Shown in pieces: positions 34,673 to 47,714 of a DNA stretch of 64,000 bases. Source of the stretch: Oreohelix idahoensis (lineage: Eukaryota > Mollusca > Gastropoda > Stylommatophora > Oreohelicidae); assembly GCA_024509875.1 (NCBI GenBank), contig JAMPIV010019080.1, positions 62,001-126,000 on the forward strand. The letters run 5' to 3'. Numbering within the stretch: position 1 is the stretch's first letter; every line of letters starts with the position of its first letter. The notes under the pieces are model-generated. The model was not told the origin of the DNA and searched no databases. It was given only the letters and a program-made list of their open reading frames with translations. Both the position numbers and the translations under genes were made by a program.

Positions 34673-36826
34673 ATGGCAGATCTGGCGAAGTTTCGCTCTG
34701 CGGCTGTACAGACTGCTAAAGAGATGGGCATGGATGGACCAGAGTTGGTTCAATATGTAACTTCAGAGGTGGATAAATTTATTGCCCGAGAAGATAAAAG
34801 ATTAGAGAAAGAAGCTGAAAGAAAGTTAGAGGCTGAAAAAGAAATTAAGAGGTTGCAGATTGAGGCTGACAAGGAGGCTAGGGCATTAGAGGCTGATAGA
34901 GAGGCTGAGATAAAGAGGCTCCAATAGGAGGAGAAATAATTAGAGGCAGAAGAAAAAAGATTGACTGCCGAAAGGGAGGCAGAAGAAAAGAGATTGACTG
35001 CCAAGAGGGAAGCAGAAAAGGAGGAGAAATAATTACAGAGGGAGCATGAGCTACGACTAAGGGAGTTAGAAATTCAAGGCCATGCTCCTAATAATGGTGC
35101 TAGCCCTTTTGCCTCAGATGCCACTACTAGTCAGGGAGCCTCAACCTCAGCTATGGGTTTTCATGTAGACCATTTTGTTGAGAAAGAAAATGACATAGAA
35201 GGGTATTTAAGCAGGTTTGAACTTTTAGCTACTACTTATGCGTTAGAAAGAGAAAGATGGGGGGTAAAGTTGTCTCAGGGACTTCGGGGAACAGCTTATG
35301 AAGTGTTTCCCAAAATGAGCAGGGATGACCAAGACAACTATGACATGTTGAAGCAAGCTCTTCTGTTAAGATATGAAAAGAACTGAGAGTTTTATAGATA
35401 GAAATTTAGGAATGCCAGGCTACTGTCGGATGAGACCTATCACCAGTTCTCCGCCCGGTTGGAAACGTATATGGAGAAATGGGCTACTCTGGGGAAAACC
35501 CAAGATCTCAAAGAGATGATACTCATTGAACAGATGAGAGAGTCCATGGCTCCAGACATGAGAAAGTTTCTCATGGAACAGGGTGCTGAGAGGCTGGGTG
35601 AAATAATAAATGTCGCTGAGAGGTATCAGGCAGCCCAGTCAGAGGTAGCTGGCACAAAGAAGAAACAGATAGATCAAAGTAAGGCCCCTCAAAACCATAA
35701 CAAATTCGATAATAGAAATAGGCAGAATTTTGATAGGCCTAGAAATGAATTTAAGAATAGACCCTCACAATACAATGATAGAAGAAATGATGAAAGAAAA
35801 CCTTTTAACCAAGGAAAGAGGTATTGTAAAAATTGTCGGATGGACAACCATAACACTGAAAATTGTAGAAAGAAAACTCCAAGTTTCGCTGCCATGAAAA
35901 CTGGGAGGAAGGGAATAAAGGTCAACTCTATTGAACAGCAGGAACCTTACCACCCCCCAGTGTGTAAAGATGTAGTATGTAATGGAGTCACCATAAGGTG
36001 TTTGTATGATACGGAATTGGATTATGATTCAGTTGTGAGTTCTCACCTGGTGCAGGCAGATCAATACACCACAGAAACAGTGGAGATCCAAGCGGCAACC
36101 AAGGACGTAGTGACCATGACACTTCCCATCGCCAGGATAAATGCGAAGACGCGATATGTAGAAGGAGTAATCAAGGCAGCAGTGTTAAATGATCCAATCT
36201 ACTCTCTGATATTGGGGTGTAGATATGTCTTCTTTGGGAATCCCAAGAGACCTGTGATCATGGCAACAGTCCAGACACGATCTCAATCCCGAAAGGAAGA
36301 AGATGAACCCATAAATACTCATCCAGAGGAGATGAGAAAGGCACATGCTGGAGATAAGTCACTGAAGCCGTGTTACAAGAAACTCCCAAAGAGCCATACT
36401 CCTCCTAATAAAGGAGAATTCTATATGAAGAATAAATTGCTATACAGGAAGGCCGGCACTGGTTCAGCTGGTCACGCACAGCTGGTCCTTCCTAGTTCAT
36501 ATAGGGAGAAAGTAATGGAGTTAGGTCATACTATCCCCTTCAGTGGTCACATGGGGATTAGCGCAACAGGACAGCGTATAACTTGCCATTATTTCTGGCC
36601 AGGGATAACGGAAGACATTAAGAGATATGTGAAATCCTGTTTTGAATGCCAGAGAGTAGCTCCAAAGCATTGGACTGCTCCAGCAACTCTTGGGGAAATG
36701 CCCATAGTGGGAACCCCTTTTGAGAGAGTTACAGTGGATATTGTAGGACCTCTCACTCGGACCAAGAGGAGGAACAGTTATATCCTTACTCTGGTAGACA
36801 CTTGTTCTATGTGGGAGATGCGGTAG
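34673..36826 (+). pseudogene. Element D gag, protease and start of integrase
   Basis: One reading frame aligned throughout with the family C proteins but with stops at 34925, 34937, 35030, 35384 and 35399. The start ATG is placed by alignment with the C gag. Order: charged coiled coil, capsid-like domain, basic tail, CCHC zinc knuckle (YCKNCRMDNHNTENC, C-X2-C-X4-H-X4-C), a protease whose active site reads DTE instead of DTG (near 36012), then the IN zinc domain (HTIPFSGH ... CFEC) and the first catalytic Asp region (VTVDIVGPL). The frame is lost at about 36812 by loss of a G. Confidence 0.88.
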
Positions 36827-37317
36827 CCCTGTCATCAATCGATTCAAAACATGTGGCAGAGTCATTACTTACAATATTCACAAGGTTAGGATTCCCGCAT
36901 CAAATCTTGACTGATAATGGCTCTCAGTTCAAGGGGAAGCTAACTGAAGAAGTGTTCAAGTTGTTTCAAGCCAAGCACTTTCATTGTAGTCCGTATCACC
37001 CCCAAGGGAACGGCCAGGTAGAGAGGTTCAATGGGACTCTCATTTCTATCCTGAGAAAGCTGGCACATGAGAAACCTGAGACGTGGGACCACTACTTGCC
37101 CGCAGCATTGTTTGCCTACCGGGAAGTACCACATAATTCAACTGGAATGGCACCCGCAACACTCCTATTTGGGAGACCAATAAAAGGTCCGTTGGAAGCT
37201 TTGCTAAGGACCTGGACAGATGAGAAGGCAGAGGAGACTGTTACCTCATCATACCAATATGTGTACGAACTGACCATACGTTTAAAAACAGTTGGAAACT
37301 GGCAAATGAAAATTTGA
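36802..37317 (+). pseudogene. Element D integrase core, remainder
   Basis: A 171-codon frame with the second and third IN catalytic motifs (LTDNGSQF and NGQVERFNGTL) and the downstream helix to RLKT. It breaks near 37285 by small indels relative to family C. The stretch 37318-37572, which should encode the GPY module and linker, is scattered over other frames. Confidence 0.85.
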
Positions 37318-37572
37318 TACAAGCCAGGAAAAAGCATGCTGCTTATTATAATAAAAAAGCGAAGGATCGAGAACTTTCTGTAGGGGAGAAGGTACTTCTT
37401 CTATTGCCAGGCAGCAACAATAAACTTCAGATCGATGGCAAGGGCCATATACAGTTTTGGAAAAGGTATCCAGAACAAATTATAAGATAGACAAAAAGGG
37501 AAAGGAGAAAGTCTATCATGTGAACCTTTTGAAGAATATCTGGACAGACAAATCCAGGAGGGATCACATTTA

Positions 37573-39090
37573 ATGGCCTTGTCTATAGCCACTGAGATGA
37601 AAAATGAACCTCTCTCCTCGGTTGAATATCCACTGAAAACCAGTGAAACGTTTGCACAGGTGAAAATCAGTAATCACCTGACAAAAGGACAGAAGGGGAA
37701 GGTTCAACAGGTCCTTGAGAAACATACAGATGTGCTAACTGATAAACCGGGGCACACAAATTTGCTGTCATACGATATGAAACTACTAGACCCAGCACCC
37801 ATCTGTATGAGGCCTTATTCGATTCCGTTTGCTAAGGAAAAAGCTTTGAAAGAGGAGATTGATTATCTGTTAAAAGAAGGGATTATTTGTCACAGTGAGT
37901 CTCCTTACAGTTCCTGTGTGGTTCTGTTGCGGAAACCATCAGGAGAACATAGACTGTGCATAGATTACAGGAAACTGAATGCTGTCACAGAAGGTCAGGT
38001 GGATCCATTACCTGACACTACTCAACTTTTTGCCAGGCTGAACAAGGCAAAATATGTTTCTAAGGTGGATCTTAGCAAAGGCTATTACCAGATTCCAGTA
38101 AAGCCTGAGGTTTGACCTTATTTGGCATTTAGCACCTCGGAAGGTCATTATGAGTTCAACATGTTACCATTTGGTTTGAAAAATGCCCCGAGTGTGTTTT
38201 CTAGGATGATGCGAAAATTGCTGGATCCCCTGAAAAATCCATGTATTTCGAATTTTATGGATGATATCCTCATTGCTACGGAAACATTTGAGGAACAAGT
38301 TACCTCTTTGAATATGCTGTTTGGTAGACTCAGAGAGGCTAACTTAACCGCTAGGCCAACCAAATGCTGTATTGGTTGTAAAGAGTTGGAATTCTTGGGA
38401 CATACAGTACATCAGGGTAGCATGACCCCTGATCCCAAGAATCTGGAAAAGCTAAAAAGAGCACCTAGACCACAAACAAAAAAAGATGTGCGATCTTTCG
38501 TGTCTCTGTGTGGTTTTTACCAAAACTATATCAAACATTTTAACTCTATATGTGCTCCTTTGACCGATTTAACTCGCAAAGGTCAACCTGATACTATAAT
38601 TTGGACAGCACAGTGTGAATTGGCTTACCAGGAGTTAAAAGAGAAGCTTACAAGCAGGCCAGTGTTGCAATTGCCTGACTTGACTAAAGAATTCATTGTG
38701 AGAAGTGACGCAAGCAACGTAGGCCTGGGCGCTACATTATTGCAAAGGTCTTCCTCACAAGATGGGGAATTTAACCCAGTCGCTTATGCTAGCCGCAAAT
38801 TGAACAAGGCGGAAAAAAAGTACTCAACCAGTGAAAAAGAATGTCTCGCTTTAATATGGGCTATAAAGAAATTCCAAATTTATTTATATGGTCGGACATT
38901 TGTGGTCCAAACGGACCATTCTCCCCTCGTGTTCTTGTCACAGGCCAAGCATGAAAATTCTAGATTATTGAGATGGTCTCTCTTGTTGCAACCATACTCA
39001 TTTTTAATAGAATACATTCCCGGCCCTTTGAACGTTGGCGCAGACTTTCTGAGCAGACATCCTTATGATGAAGATCAGAAAAACGAGTAA
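37573..39090 (+). pseudogene. Element D reverse transcriptase and RNase H
   Basis: A frame of about 505 codons with one internal stop, TGA at 38113 where family C has Arg. RT motifs: CIDYRKLN, KVDLSKGYYQIPV, PFGLKNAPSVF and the active site FMDD. RNase H motifs: RSDASNVGLGA, EKECLALIWAIKKF, QTDHSPL and VGADFLSRHP. Apart from the stop the catalytic residues are kept. Confidence 0.88.
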
Positions 39091-39160
39091 GACTTCATGG
39101 AGCTAAGTTATCTCGCCTATTATAACCTGCAAATGAATGTATGTTTTAGGATGGGAGGTG
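39091..39160 (+). promoter_or_regulatory. 3' untranslated region and polypurine tract of element D
   Basis: Only 70 bp separate the RNase H stop from the 3' LTR. The last 13 bases (AGGATGGGAGGTG) are the polypurine tract. Confidence 0.75.
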
Positions 39161-41675
39161 TGTAGCAAAATATGCGAGAATAAACGCTCAATTCAGTACG
39201 ATTTAGGCATAAAACGATAGTAAATACATTAGCCCGCATGTGTCTGACTGTTGTCATCTTCGAAGCCAGCACCGCTGCCTTTTGCACAGTGCTAAGCCTA
39301 GAGAACGATTTCACGGAAAAAGTCTGACACGCTTTAGTTTCGTTTTCGAGAAACACTACTAATAGTTAATTTTTGCCCAATCTGCTGTATATACTTTGTA
39401 GTCTAGCCTTACAATTAACTATTGGCAGAAGCACACCGCAATATAGCTATCTGAAGTAACACTTTCTGTCAACTTTGTAGCACAATTAGTAGGAATCCTT
39501 ACATTTTTTGGTAATATTACACGATACAATGCTAACTAGTAACGCAAATCTTAAACCCGCCCCGTCTAGCTACCGCTTCGCACACAGTCTGCAACGCATA
39601 TATTCACACTGCGAAAAAGCCAGCCAAGGCATAACCACGCAGACAGATTTATTTCCTCCTAAGTGGTAGCATTTCTGATGTAACTAAAACAAGTTAGTTA
39701 TTTGAAAAAAATACATGCTCGCAAGACGAAGAAGAGGAAAGATGGCGGACTTGTAAAAAATTTTAGTTGACGATGGACGATGAAATAAATTGGAAATTTT
39801 AAACCATTAGGAAGTTCCCCATAAGAATTATATGGTAGTATGACGTAAAGTTAGCTGAGTAAGAATGTACTTTAAAATATATGATATTCCCAGTATTAGA
39901 GAAGTTATTGAGAAATACTAATATCTAAGAACACACGACCAGACACACTGGCGTTCCTGCTCATGTTTTTTCGGTAACGTTACGGGGACGCGAGCTGGAA
40001 ATGAGGCAGGGAGGTACATTCAAATTAGCTTGATGTGAACAGATTATGAATGGGAAAAGGGAACGGTAGGAGAAATGTAATCCTAAACGTGATATCTTTT
40101 GTATATGGCATGACTAGAGCAGACTAGCCAATCGACCACCAGTTATTCAAAATTATTTTGGTTTTTCATTCAAACTGCTTTTGAATTCAAGTAGTAGAAC
40201 GTTACGATTGGCTAGTGCTGGTAGATATTAGTAAAGGCTTTGATTATTCATTGCCAGTTGAACTAAAATTTGTATACAGATACGCTGAAAAACAGCTGTG
40301 TTAATTGTAAACTTAAATAAAGAATAAATTCACAGTCTGTGCAGTCTGGAGGAAGCTGAGGCAATTTGTTCACAAAATCGGCGTCATTTGTTTATATATT
40401 TCTTGATTGTGGTAAGGATATTTTATGAAATTTAATATGTTTGGTCCAACTACAAAGTTAGATACTGCTATTGGGGAAAAAGTGAAGGACATGTCGGAAG
40501 CAGTCCACACATTAAACGGTATCTGACTGATGTATGTTGTTATAATTATGTTGACATATTATTGTATTAAAATAGTTTAGCAAGCCTCTGTGTTCAATGA
40601 ACACTGTTAACATGCCTGAAGCAAATATAAGTGTAAAGAAAAGAAGAGAAGATCATATCACAGAAAATGTGGTTACTCCACATTATTGTATGGAGGAAAA
40701 ATATGTGAACGTGCAGTGGCGTATCTACTATAAGGACTTGAGGTGTGGTCACAACCAGGTGGGAGTCCTGTACAATTCGGGGCGAGTGCATTTGTAAGGC
40801 ACGCGAGGCTGACCCTATACCCACGTAGGGAATTAAGTGTTAGAATAAATTATCAGAGATAAAAGGCCAGGGTGTCCTTTTGTTGCAGAGGGTCTATGTT
40901 CCTGTTGCCGGCTGGTGACAGGAAACATGCTGAGTGCTTATAAACGCCAACCAGTCTCCAATCAGACTTATATGCTGTTGAATATCCAGTAGGAGCTTTG
41001 GCGAGTGTTGACGTGAAATTTCTGCAACTACCCATCGTATTATCTTTCAACAAGGACTCTCAGGTGAAGAGTAAAACATCTGGGGCATCTCTGACATTTT
41101 CTTGTGTTTCAAAATATTACACAGGAATTTTATGGGGGTATGAGGAACTACAGCCCTCATATACAGTGACTCTCCCGGTAGATAACTTAAGTGAACTAAT
41201 TTAATATTCCATATAGGAAGAACAGTTATAATACGTAATAACTTTTAGTTATTGGGCAGATTGTCCCAACAGTTTAAATTGTTTCTTTTTCTGTAAACTA
41301 TCTTGTCCTTATTTTCAAAGACCTGTCCACAAGCTATGAATGGACAGGCAAAATACATTGTAAATATTTGTTCAAAGAAAAACTTAACTGCTAGTTATTA
41401 ACTTCTTTTATAGAAACTTAAAGTGTTTGATTGTTGTGTACCATCATTCATTTTTCCCCTAGACACTAGGTACACCATACACCATACACTAGAGCCAGAA
41501 GATTGACCGTGTGAGACCTAGGGAGGTAGCGTTAGGTTCTCTGTACATAATTCATCATCATCATCTATAGAGTCAGAGGCCTACATGTGCTTGACCTCAC
41601 ACAGTTATAGCAGATACCTTTTCATTCTTTTTAGGATACCATCATAACCTCCCCAGCAAAATCAACTTTGCTACA
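39161..41675 (+). repeat. 3' LTR of element D, complete
   Basis: 2,515 bp, starting TGTAGC and ending GCTACA, perfect 6-bp inverted ends. Unusually long for Ty3/gypsy LTRs. A 66-codon frame at 40597-40797 corresponds to the one at 33369-33578 in the other LTR; no known domain. Confidence 0.87.
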
Positions 41676-41760
41676 ACTGTATGCATGGCGATTTGCTGTC
41701 AAAATATGACGAAAACTTTTAAATCAAAGGAAAAAAAGTGCATTTTATAGCAGGGAAAGT

Positions 41761-41787
41761 GGGGGGGGGGGGGGGGGGGGGGGGGGG
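41761..41787 (+). repeat. Homopolymer G27
   Basis: 27 consecutive G, about 85 bp after the element D LTR. Confidence 0.95.
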
Positions 41788-42452
41788 TCTGTATTACATT
41801 CAGGTTCTTGCTTCCCCATTTTAATTTTTTTTAAAAAACATCCTTGTCTGATGTACAGAACGTATTACATAGTGAAAACCCGCACTCATACACACTCAAA
41901 AAAAAAACCTCTAGGTTAGACGTAAGGCTGTCAGAACATAGGGGTGGGCTGAGGCGAGTGGCACTCTATTGAAAGCTCCGGGTACGAGACTGGTCAGCAT
42001 GTGTTGAGGCCTGCGGCACTATGTACCGGTCAAAAATATATATCATAATCATATTTATAAATGGTATTAAACGAAACTTGTGTTATACATATTTACTGAC
42101 ATGGATTTGTGCATAGCTTGCAGTTATTATCCTTTGTAAAGTATAAATGCAAGTTTCTATAGTAATAACATTTTTCAGAAATATTCTCTTTGGATATTAA
42201 AATTATGTATTATTCTTGTTTTTGCTACAAACGACATTGGAAAGATTTTTAATTAATAACTACTTAATCTTTTAAATGTTATGATTATTATTTTAATATA
42301 CATTGCGTCCCTTGAAAATAAAAATTACGTCCCTTATATAACATTAGTAATTGTTGGAATTAACATTAAATGTAATCCCATTGAGTGATATTTAGCACTT
42401 TCTTACAACTTAAGTACAACAAGCAGTTAAAGTCACTGGCTTTTATCTTTAT

Positions 42453-42568
<116 letters not shown>

Positions 42569-43242
42569 AAATAAAACGGTATTGAATCAGTTTTACAAAT
42601 TAATGGTTCACAGGAAACAACATCAGGTGGTAAATAGCCATTTTAGTGATGGATCATGAACGAAATTGGTTCAGTTCAAATCGGAGGCTGAATAGCCAAG
42701 GGAAGGATGCCTTTTTTTTAACCACAACATTTATTGTCAATGTATAGATATATTTCAATATCTTGAAAAAAAAAAAAACAGATTAGAAAGCATGCACAAC
42801 AAACATTTTTAAAATGCCTCTTATTTCTCAGTCTCTGAATCATTAATTTGAGGTACTTCCACTTGGGCAACAAAGTAAGTCAATGTTTCAATATATCTTT
42901 TGGCCAAATGGAATATATGTCCCCATCAGATTATTGTTAACTACACACAACAATGTTTACTGATATTGTGTATTATACAGGTCAGTCTGACTGTGAATGT
43001 TAACGAACTCTACTCTGTTTGTACTGTTAAAGACAAATCTAAGATAGTAACACTTAATTACACGTACTGAACCTGGCATGTTGCCAAAAACGTGCTTTAG
43101 ATATTGACACCTCTACTAGGGATAAATATTAAGGCCTGCCTGGTCTTTAAAATGATGTGCAATTTCGATTTCACAAATTTTCTGAAGAAAAATATGGTGG
43201 GGATTCGTTTAGTTTCACTAAGAGAATTCTACATACGGGTAA

Positions 43243-43350
43243 TTTCATGTGTGTCTATTGTCTCAAAACACGTGGTCACTGGTTCACTAACACATTTCTG
43301 TACATGGGGCATTTCACGTGTGTCTATTGTCACAACACACGTGGTCATTG
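43243..43350. repeat. Imperfect direct repeat, 69-bp spacing
   Basis: Two copies of a 39-bp sequence (tttcaNgtgtgtctattgtc ... acacgtggtca) starting at 43243 and 43312, each holding an ACACGTG palindrome-like core. Confidence 0.8.
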
Positions 43351-43968
43351 TTTCAGCGTAGACAACGTGTTCTGTACTAGCACTCATCACTTTTATCTGT
43401 TAATTATCCGCTTCTTTACTTCCGCGACAGGTAGATGTGAATACTTTTATATTGCCAATACATTTATTGTCCGTGTGCCTTGTCTTCTTGAGCCTGGTTC
43501 TGGGCTGTCAATTCTTTTATGAAGAGCATTTTTCAACGCTTGCAAAACATTTAGTCGTGCAAATCTGCGACATTTTTTATTATTATTTTATTGCCTTTCT
43601 TTCCAATTTACAAAAAAAAAAGTGCATTTTACATGGAATTCAAAGTGAGTACATTGTATAGTACAAATGGACACTCGCGCGTAATCACGCTTTTATTTGC
43701 ATATTTAAACAAGTTAAAATAAAATTAATAAATTAATAAATAAAGGGCTAAGATTGTAAATACATTAATAGAGTAAAATTGGACGAAATCAAGTTAAATA
43801 AAGTACCAGTAGTAAAAAATTATGCACTTAATTTGTACATAACAGGTGGTTGTTTAAAAACATTTAAATATACATAAATATATATATATATAATAAAAAA
43901 CAAACATTTAACATAAGAAACCCTTTAAATTTACAGAACCCTCTTGTCAAGCATTATTTTCAATTCTC

Positions 43969-44003
43969 AAAAAAAAAAAAAAATAAAAAAAAAAAAAAAA
44001 AAA
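43969..44003 (+). repeat. A-rich tract
   Basis: 35 bases, all A except one T. Confidence 0.95.
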
Positions 44004-45957
44004 TCAATAAAAGAGGACGCCACTTGAGAGCCATGACCCAAGAGGGTCCGCTGCCATACAATGTCAAGGACGATCAGATGATCACAGCATAGGATATAAT
44101 ATTTCTACAGAGTGACTGACAAGTGAATCTCTTCTTTTTAAAATGTTATTATCAGCACTTATAATTACTGGATAAACATGAGATATGTATCAAAACAAGT
44201 ATCAATTAAGGCAATCTGACATTTGACAAATACGTTGTAGATTTTTTTTTTTTTTTGATATTGACTAAATTAACTAAATTCTAAAATGGCAAATAAAGTC
44301 AACGTTACACGAGAGACTAAAAATGGCCCGCTATCAGTGAAGCGAAAGGTTTATATGAGTGTAGTAGTCAGTAGTAGTTACTGAAAGAACAGAAGAATAA
44401 TTTTGTCTGACAAGAATATAGTCCCAGTGTCAGAGACGAGCACTGGTATCACAGGATAGTCACGGCTGTGAAGGTCTCTGCTTCAGATAGTATTCAGGGT
44501 AAAGTCAGATCCTAAGTTGCGACCTTGGTATGTAACTAACCTATGATAATTTAATAATTTAGTAAAACTCAAAAATGCAACATTATAAATGTGAAAAGTC
44601 AGAGAGTTACAATTAATTAATTATTATTTATTTACATCTATCTTGTTGGACTTTCTTGTGCAATGATTGAATGATGAAATGATGAAAGAATGAATACATT
44701 TTTAATTGCAAATGTACTTAAGTTTCACTCAACAATCAATTTAAGAAGTCCTTTCTGTAATCTTTAGAATACATAAAATGCTTAGTCACACATTGCTTTA
44801 TTTCTAAAGTTATATCTTGTCTCAACTAGTATTGAAGAACTGTTTTTCTCATCCCTACACTAGTAACTTTCAATTTGACACCTCACAGTAGCTGGTGGTA
44901 TTTTTCACATCAATTACTTAACATGTGAATGGTGTGGCTGTCCTGTGGGATTGTACCCAGCAGTGTCACTTGAAAGTATTTCACTAGACTACAAAACACT
45001 GATGGGGTCTAGGATGCGAATCTAGATGACAATATTCTGCTGCTACTGTGTTTCTTCTTGAATGCACTTATTGATCTAGTATTCAAGACTTCAGCTGTAG
45101 TATGACACGTATCAAACTGGGGACAAATAGTGACATGTGGCTAGCCTTTGGTAATAGGGTCTACAAGCTGATGTGTTCATGAATGAGAGTGTTCAGATGT
45201 TTGCATGTAAATGAATGATACATGGTTCAGTTCTGATAAAGAATAGCGAGACAAGATAGGTGTCTAGCTGCAGAACATTTTCTAAAATAATATGATACAT
45301 GAAATAAATATAATACATGTGTATATATGATGATGATCTTACCGTTGACCTTTACATTAAGGAGTGCCAAGTCCATTATTCCAGAATAATAGTTTCAAAT
45401 AAATCTCCTCTTGATAATTATGCTAAACGTTGGTAAGCATCGATTTCCTTTATACATCCAAAGTTCAAATTCCGTACAGTCCTCTGACCCGATCCTGATG
45501 CAATTCTAACACAATAATCTGCAACAAAACACCTTATTATTCATACATTTACATACCTTTTTAGGATAGATGAAAACACAGAATAGACTCGGTTTGTTGA
45601 TGCAGAACTGCTCGGCCAACAGATGGTAAATGATAGCCTTGACGAGCGACTTTCACTCCGTCTATCTGCTTCTACTGTGTGTGTGTGAAGTTTAAACTTT
45701 CCTCTGTTCGCCTTTTTGTTCATGCCCAGCGGACGTTTCGGAGAACAATCTGGGTCATCGGTTTTATACTGTGCAATAGTTGCAGACTTCGAACAAGGGT
45801 GTGTTAGTTAGGTATATATATATATATCCATATCACCGTTTATTCTAAATTTCCTCTGTAGTAAATCCATTTGCAACTCTACACTACAATAAAGCAAGAG
45901 GGAGAGAGCGTGGTTTAGATTGGACGATATTTCAATCTACGATTAATATTAGGCAAG

Positions 45958-46184
45958 TGGTTCAACATCCTACAGTCACAATGGGGGTATCACGCGTACA
46001 GCCCGAAACTAGTTTCATCTATTTGTTTTGAATGCGCTCCAGTCGCTCACATTGTGACACTGACAGAGTGAGTAGTCCCAGGCCATACTCGGTTGCTGAA
46101 ATCACGAGCTGATGATACAGTAGAAGCAGTAGTCTCTTTTCCAAGCGAGCAGCAGCCATTGTTTTTAAGGCTGCCAGTCTTTGC
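45958..46184 (-). pseudogene. Antisense LINE reverse transcriptase relic, downstream part
   Basis: Read on the minus strand it gives RLAALKTMAAARLEKR, then a stretch resembling the tether of jockey/CR1-type RTs (QLVISATEYGLGLLTLS, ERLERIQN, MKLVSGCTRDTP). One stop interrupts it. It directly continues the relic at 47111-47620; a plus-strand LINE end was inserted between them. Confidence 0.7.
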
Positions 46185-47110
46185 TTGTCACCAGTGCTCT
46201 TTAATATATATCTAGAACATATTATGCAAGAGGCTCTCTACGATTATAAATCAACCATATCGATTGGAGGCCGACCTCTGTCTAATCTACGTTTTGCTGA
46301 TGATATTGATCTGATAGCTGGAACAGAATCAGAACTTCAAGACCTTACCTCTAGACTGGAGAAAGTAACAAGAACGTATGAGATGGAAATTAATATAGAA
46401 AAAAGCAAGATATTGGTGAATAGCCATAAGAAACATGTTCCGACCAACATTACGTTAAATGGGCAAACGTTAGAAGAAGTTAACACCTTTAAATATCTGG
46501 GGTCCACTATATGTAGTGATGGAAGATCAAGTAAAGAAATCAAGACAAGTCTTGAGATTGCCTCAGCTGCCATGACAAGGTTGAATGTGATCTGGAAAAG
46601 TAACATCAGTTTTCCTGTGAAGATCAAATTATACAAATCACTTGTATTATCTATTCTCTTGTATGGGTGTGAGGGCTGGACACTCACTGCAGATACGGAG
46701 CGAAGGACTCAGGCTTTCGAGCATAAATGCTATAGAAGAATTTTGCGCATTTGCTATAAAGAGCACAAAACAAATGTCTATGTTAGAGAGAAGATAAACA
46801 CCTATGCAGGCCACCAAGAACCACTTTTGTCAATAGTGAAACGTCGAAAGCTTGCCTGGTTTGGGCATGTAACTCGTCATGACTCCCTTTCGAAAACGAT
46901 CCTCCAGGGAACAGTCGAAGGTAAACGGAGAAGAGGAAGACAAAGAAAATCCTGGGCTGATAACATCAAAGAATGGGCAGGACACGGTTTTTCCACACTT
47001 GTACGCATTGCTGAGAATAGAGAGCAGTGGAGGACCCTGTCTGCTGATGCTTCCACCATGGCACCCCTACGACCCATGACGGGTAATGGGTTGAGATGAG
47101 ATGAGATGAG
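46185..47110 (+). mobile_element. 5'-truncated LINE (3' end of a non-LTR retrotransposon)
   Basis: A 304-codon frame (46185-47099) that starts abruptly within RT: LSPVLFNIYLE, the active site FADD, KYLGSTI, ILLYGCEGWTL, and the C-terminal KRRKLAWFGHVTRHD and RRRGRQRKSWADNIKEW blocks common in animal LINE polymerases. It is intact to its stop. It ends in a tandem GATGA tail (47094-47110), as many LINEs do. The 5' truncation and position inside another LINE relic fit target-primed reverse transcription. The listed first codon is TTG; the protein is not complete. Confidence 0.88.
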
Positions 47111-47620
47111 TTTTCGCTTGCATGTCTATATGATCACTTCAGCATAATGCTTGAACGATAGCTCAAGATCAAACGTTACTCCCAGATACTTGAGCTTGTC
47201 TTCCCGTTCAATGGCCTGTTCATTGAAAGTGGTGTTTGGAAGGTCTGCTTTCACTATGGAGTTGTTCAAAGAGCAACACATCACACAGGCTTAGTTGGGA
47301 TTGACATTTGATTCGCTTTCCTCATACTGTTTAGAAACCGACTGTAATGTCTCTTGTATGCCTTGGACCATTTCCGGTCTGTCTGAGCCAGTTCTGTACG
47401 TGAGTAAATCATATGCGAAAGTTAATGTTCGTCCCAGTCATGTTGGTTGAAAGGTTGCACTTTTGCTGTGTAGACGTTAAACAGCACTGGGGATAGAGGA
47501 GAACTCTGGGATAGTTCCAGGCAAGTTTACATTGGTTCTGATGTCCATTTTCCCAAGCAAAATGCAACTGATCTCTCCATTAAGCCAGCTGCTATCCACC
47601 TTGTTAGCCAAGAGTTTACG
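47111..47620 (-). pseudogene. Antisense LINE reverse transcriptase relic, upstream part
   Basis: On the minus strand, across shifting frames, it reads VDSSWLNGEIS, IRTNVNLPGTIP, SSPLSPVLFNVYTAK and later YLGVTFDLELSFKHYAEVI with CKRK. These are RT palm and thumb motifs of a jockey/CR1-like LINE. Several stops and shifts show an old copy. It is interrupted at 47110 by the plus-strand LINE. Confidence 0.7.
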
Positions 47621-47621
47621 T

Positions 47622-47714
47622 TCTCGCAACCTTGGTTTATTCATTCGACAAGTAATATAGAGAGCTAGTAATATCTACTTAATATTCTCGCAACCTTGGT
47701 TCATTCATTCGACA
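47622..47714. repeat. Direct repeat of about 31 bp
   Basis: ttctcgcaaccttggttNattcattcgacaa-type sequence occurs at about 47622 and again at about 47684. Confidence 0.8.

Larger units (their letters stand above)
32401..41675 (+). mobile_element. Element D, decayed Gmr1-like Ty3/gypsy retrotransposon
   Basis: 5' LTR (first about 475 bp displaced), primer-binding site, gag-PR-IN-RT-RH and a complete 2.5-kb 3' LTR. The proteins are close relatives of family C, but the LTR ends differ (TGTAGC...GCTACA), so it is a separate family or subfamily. At least six in-frame stops and several frameshifts show an old, dead copy. One base at 34042 is ambiguous (n). Confidence 0.88.
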
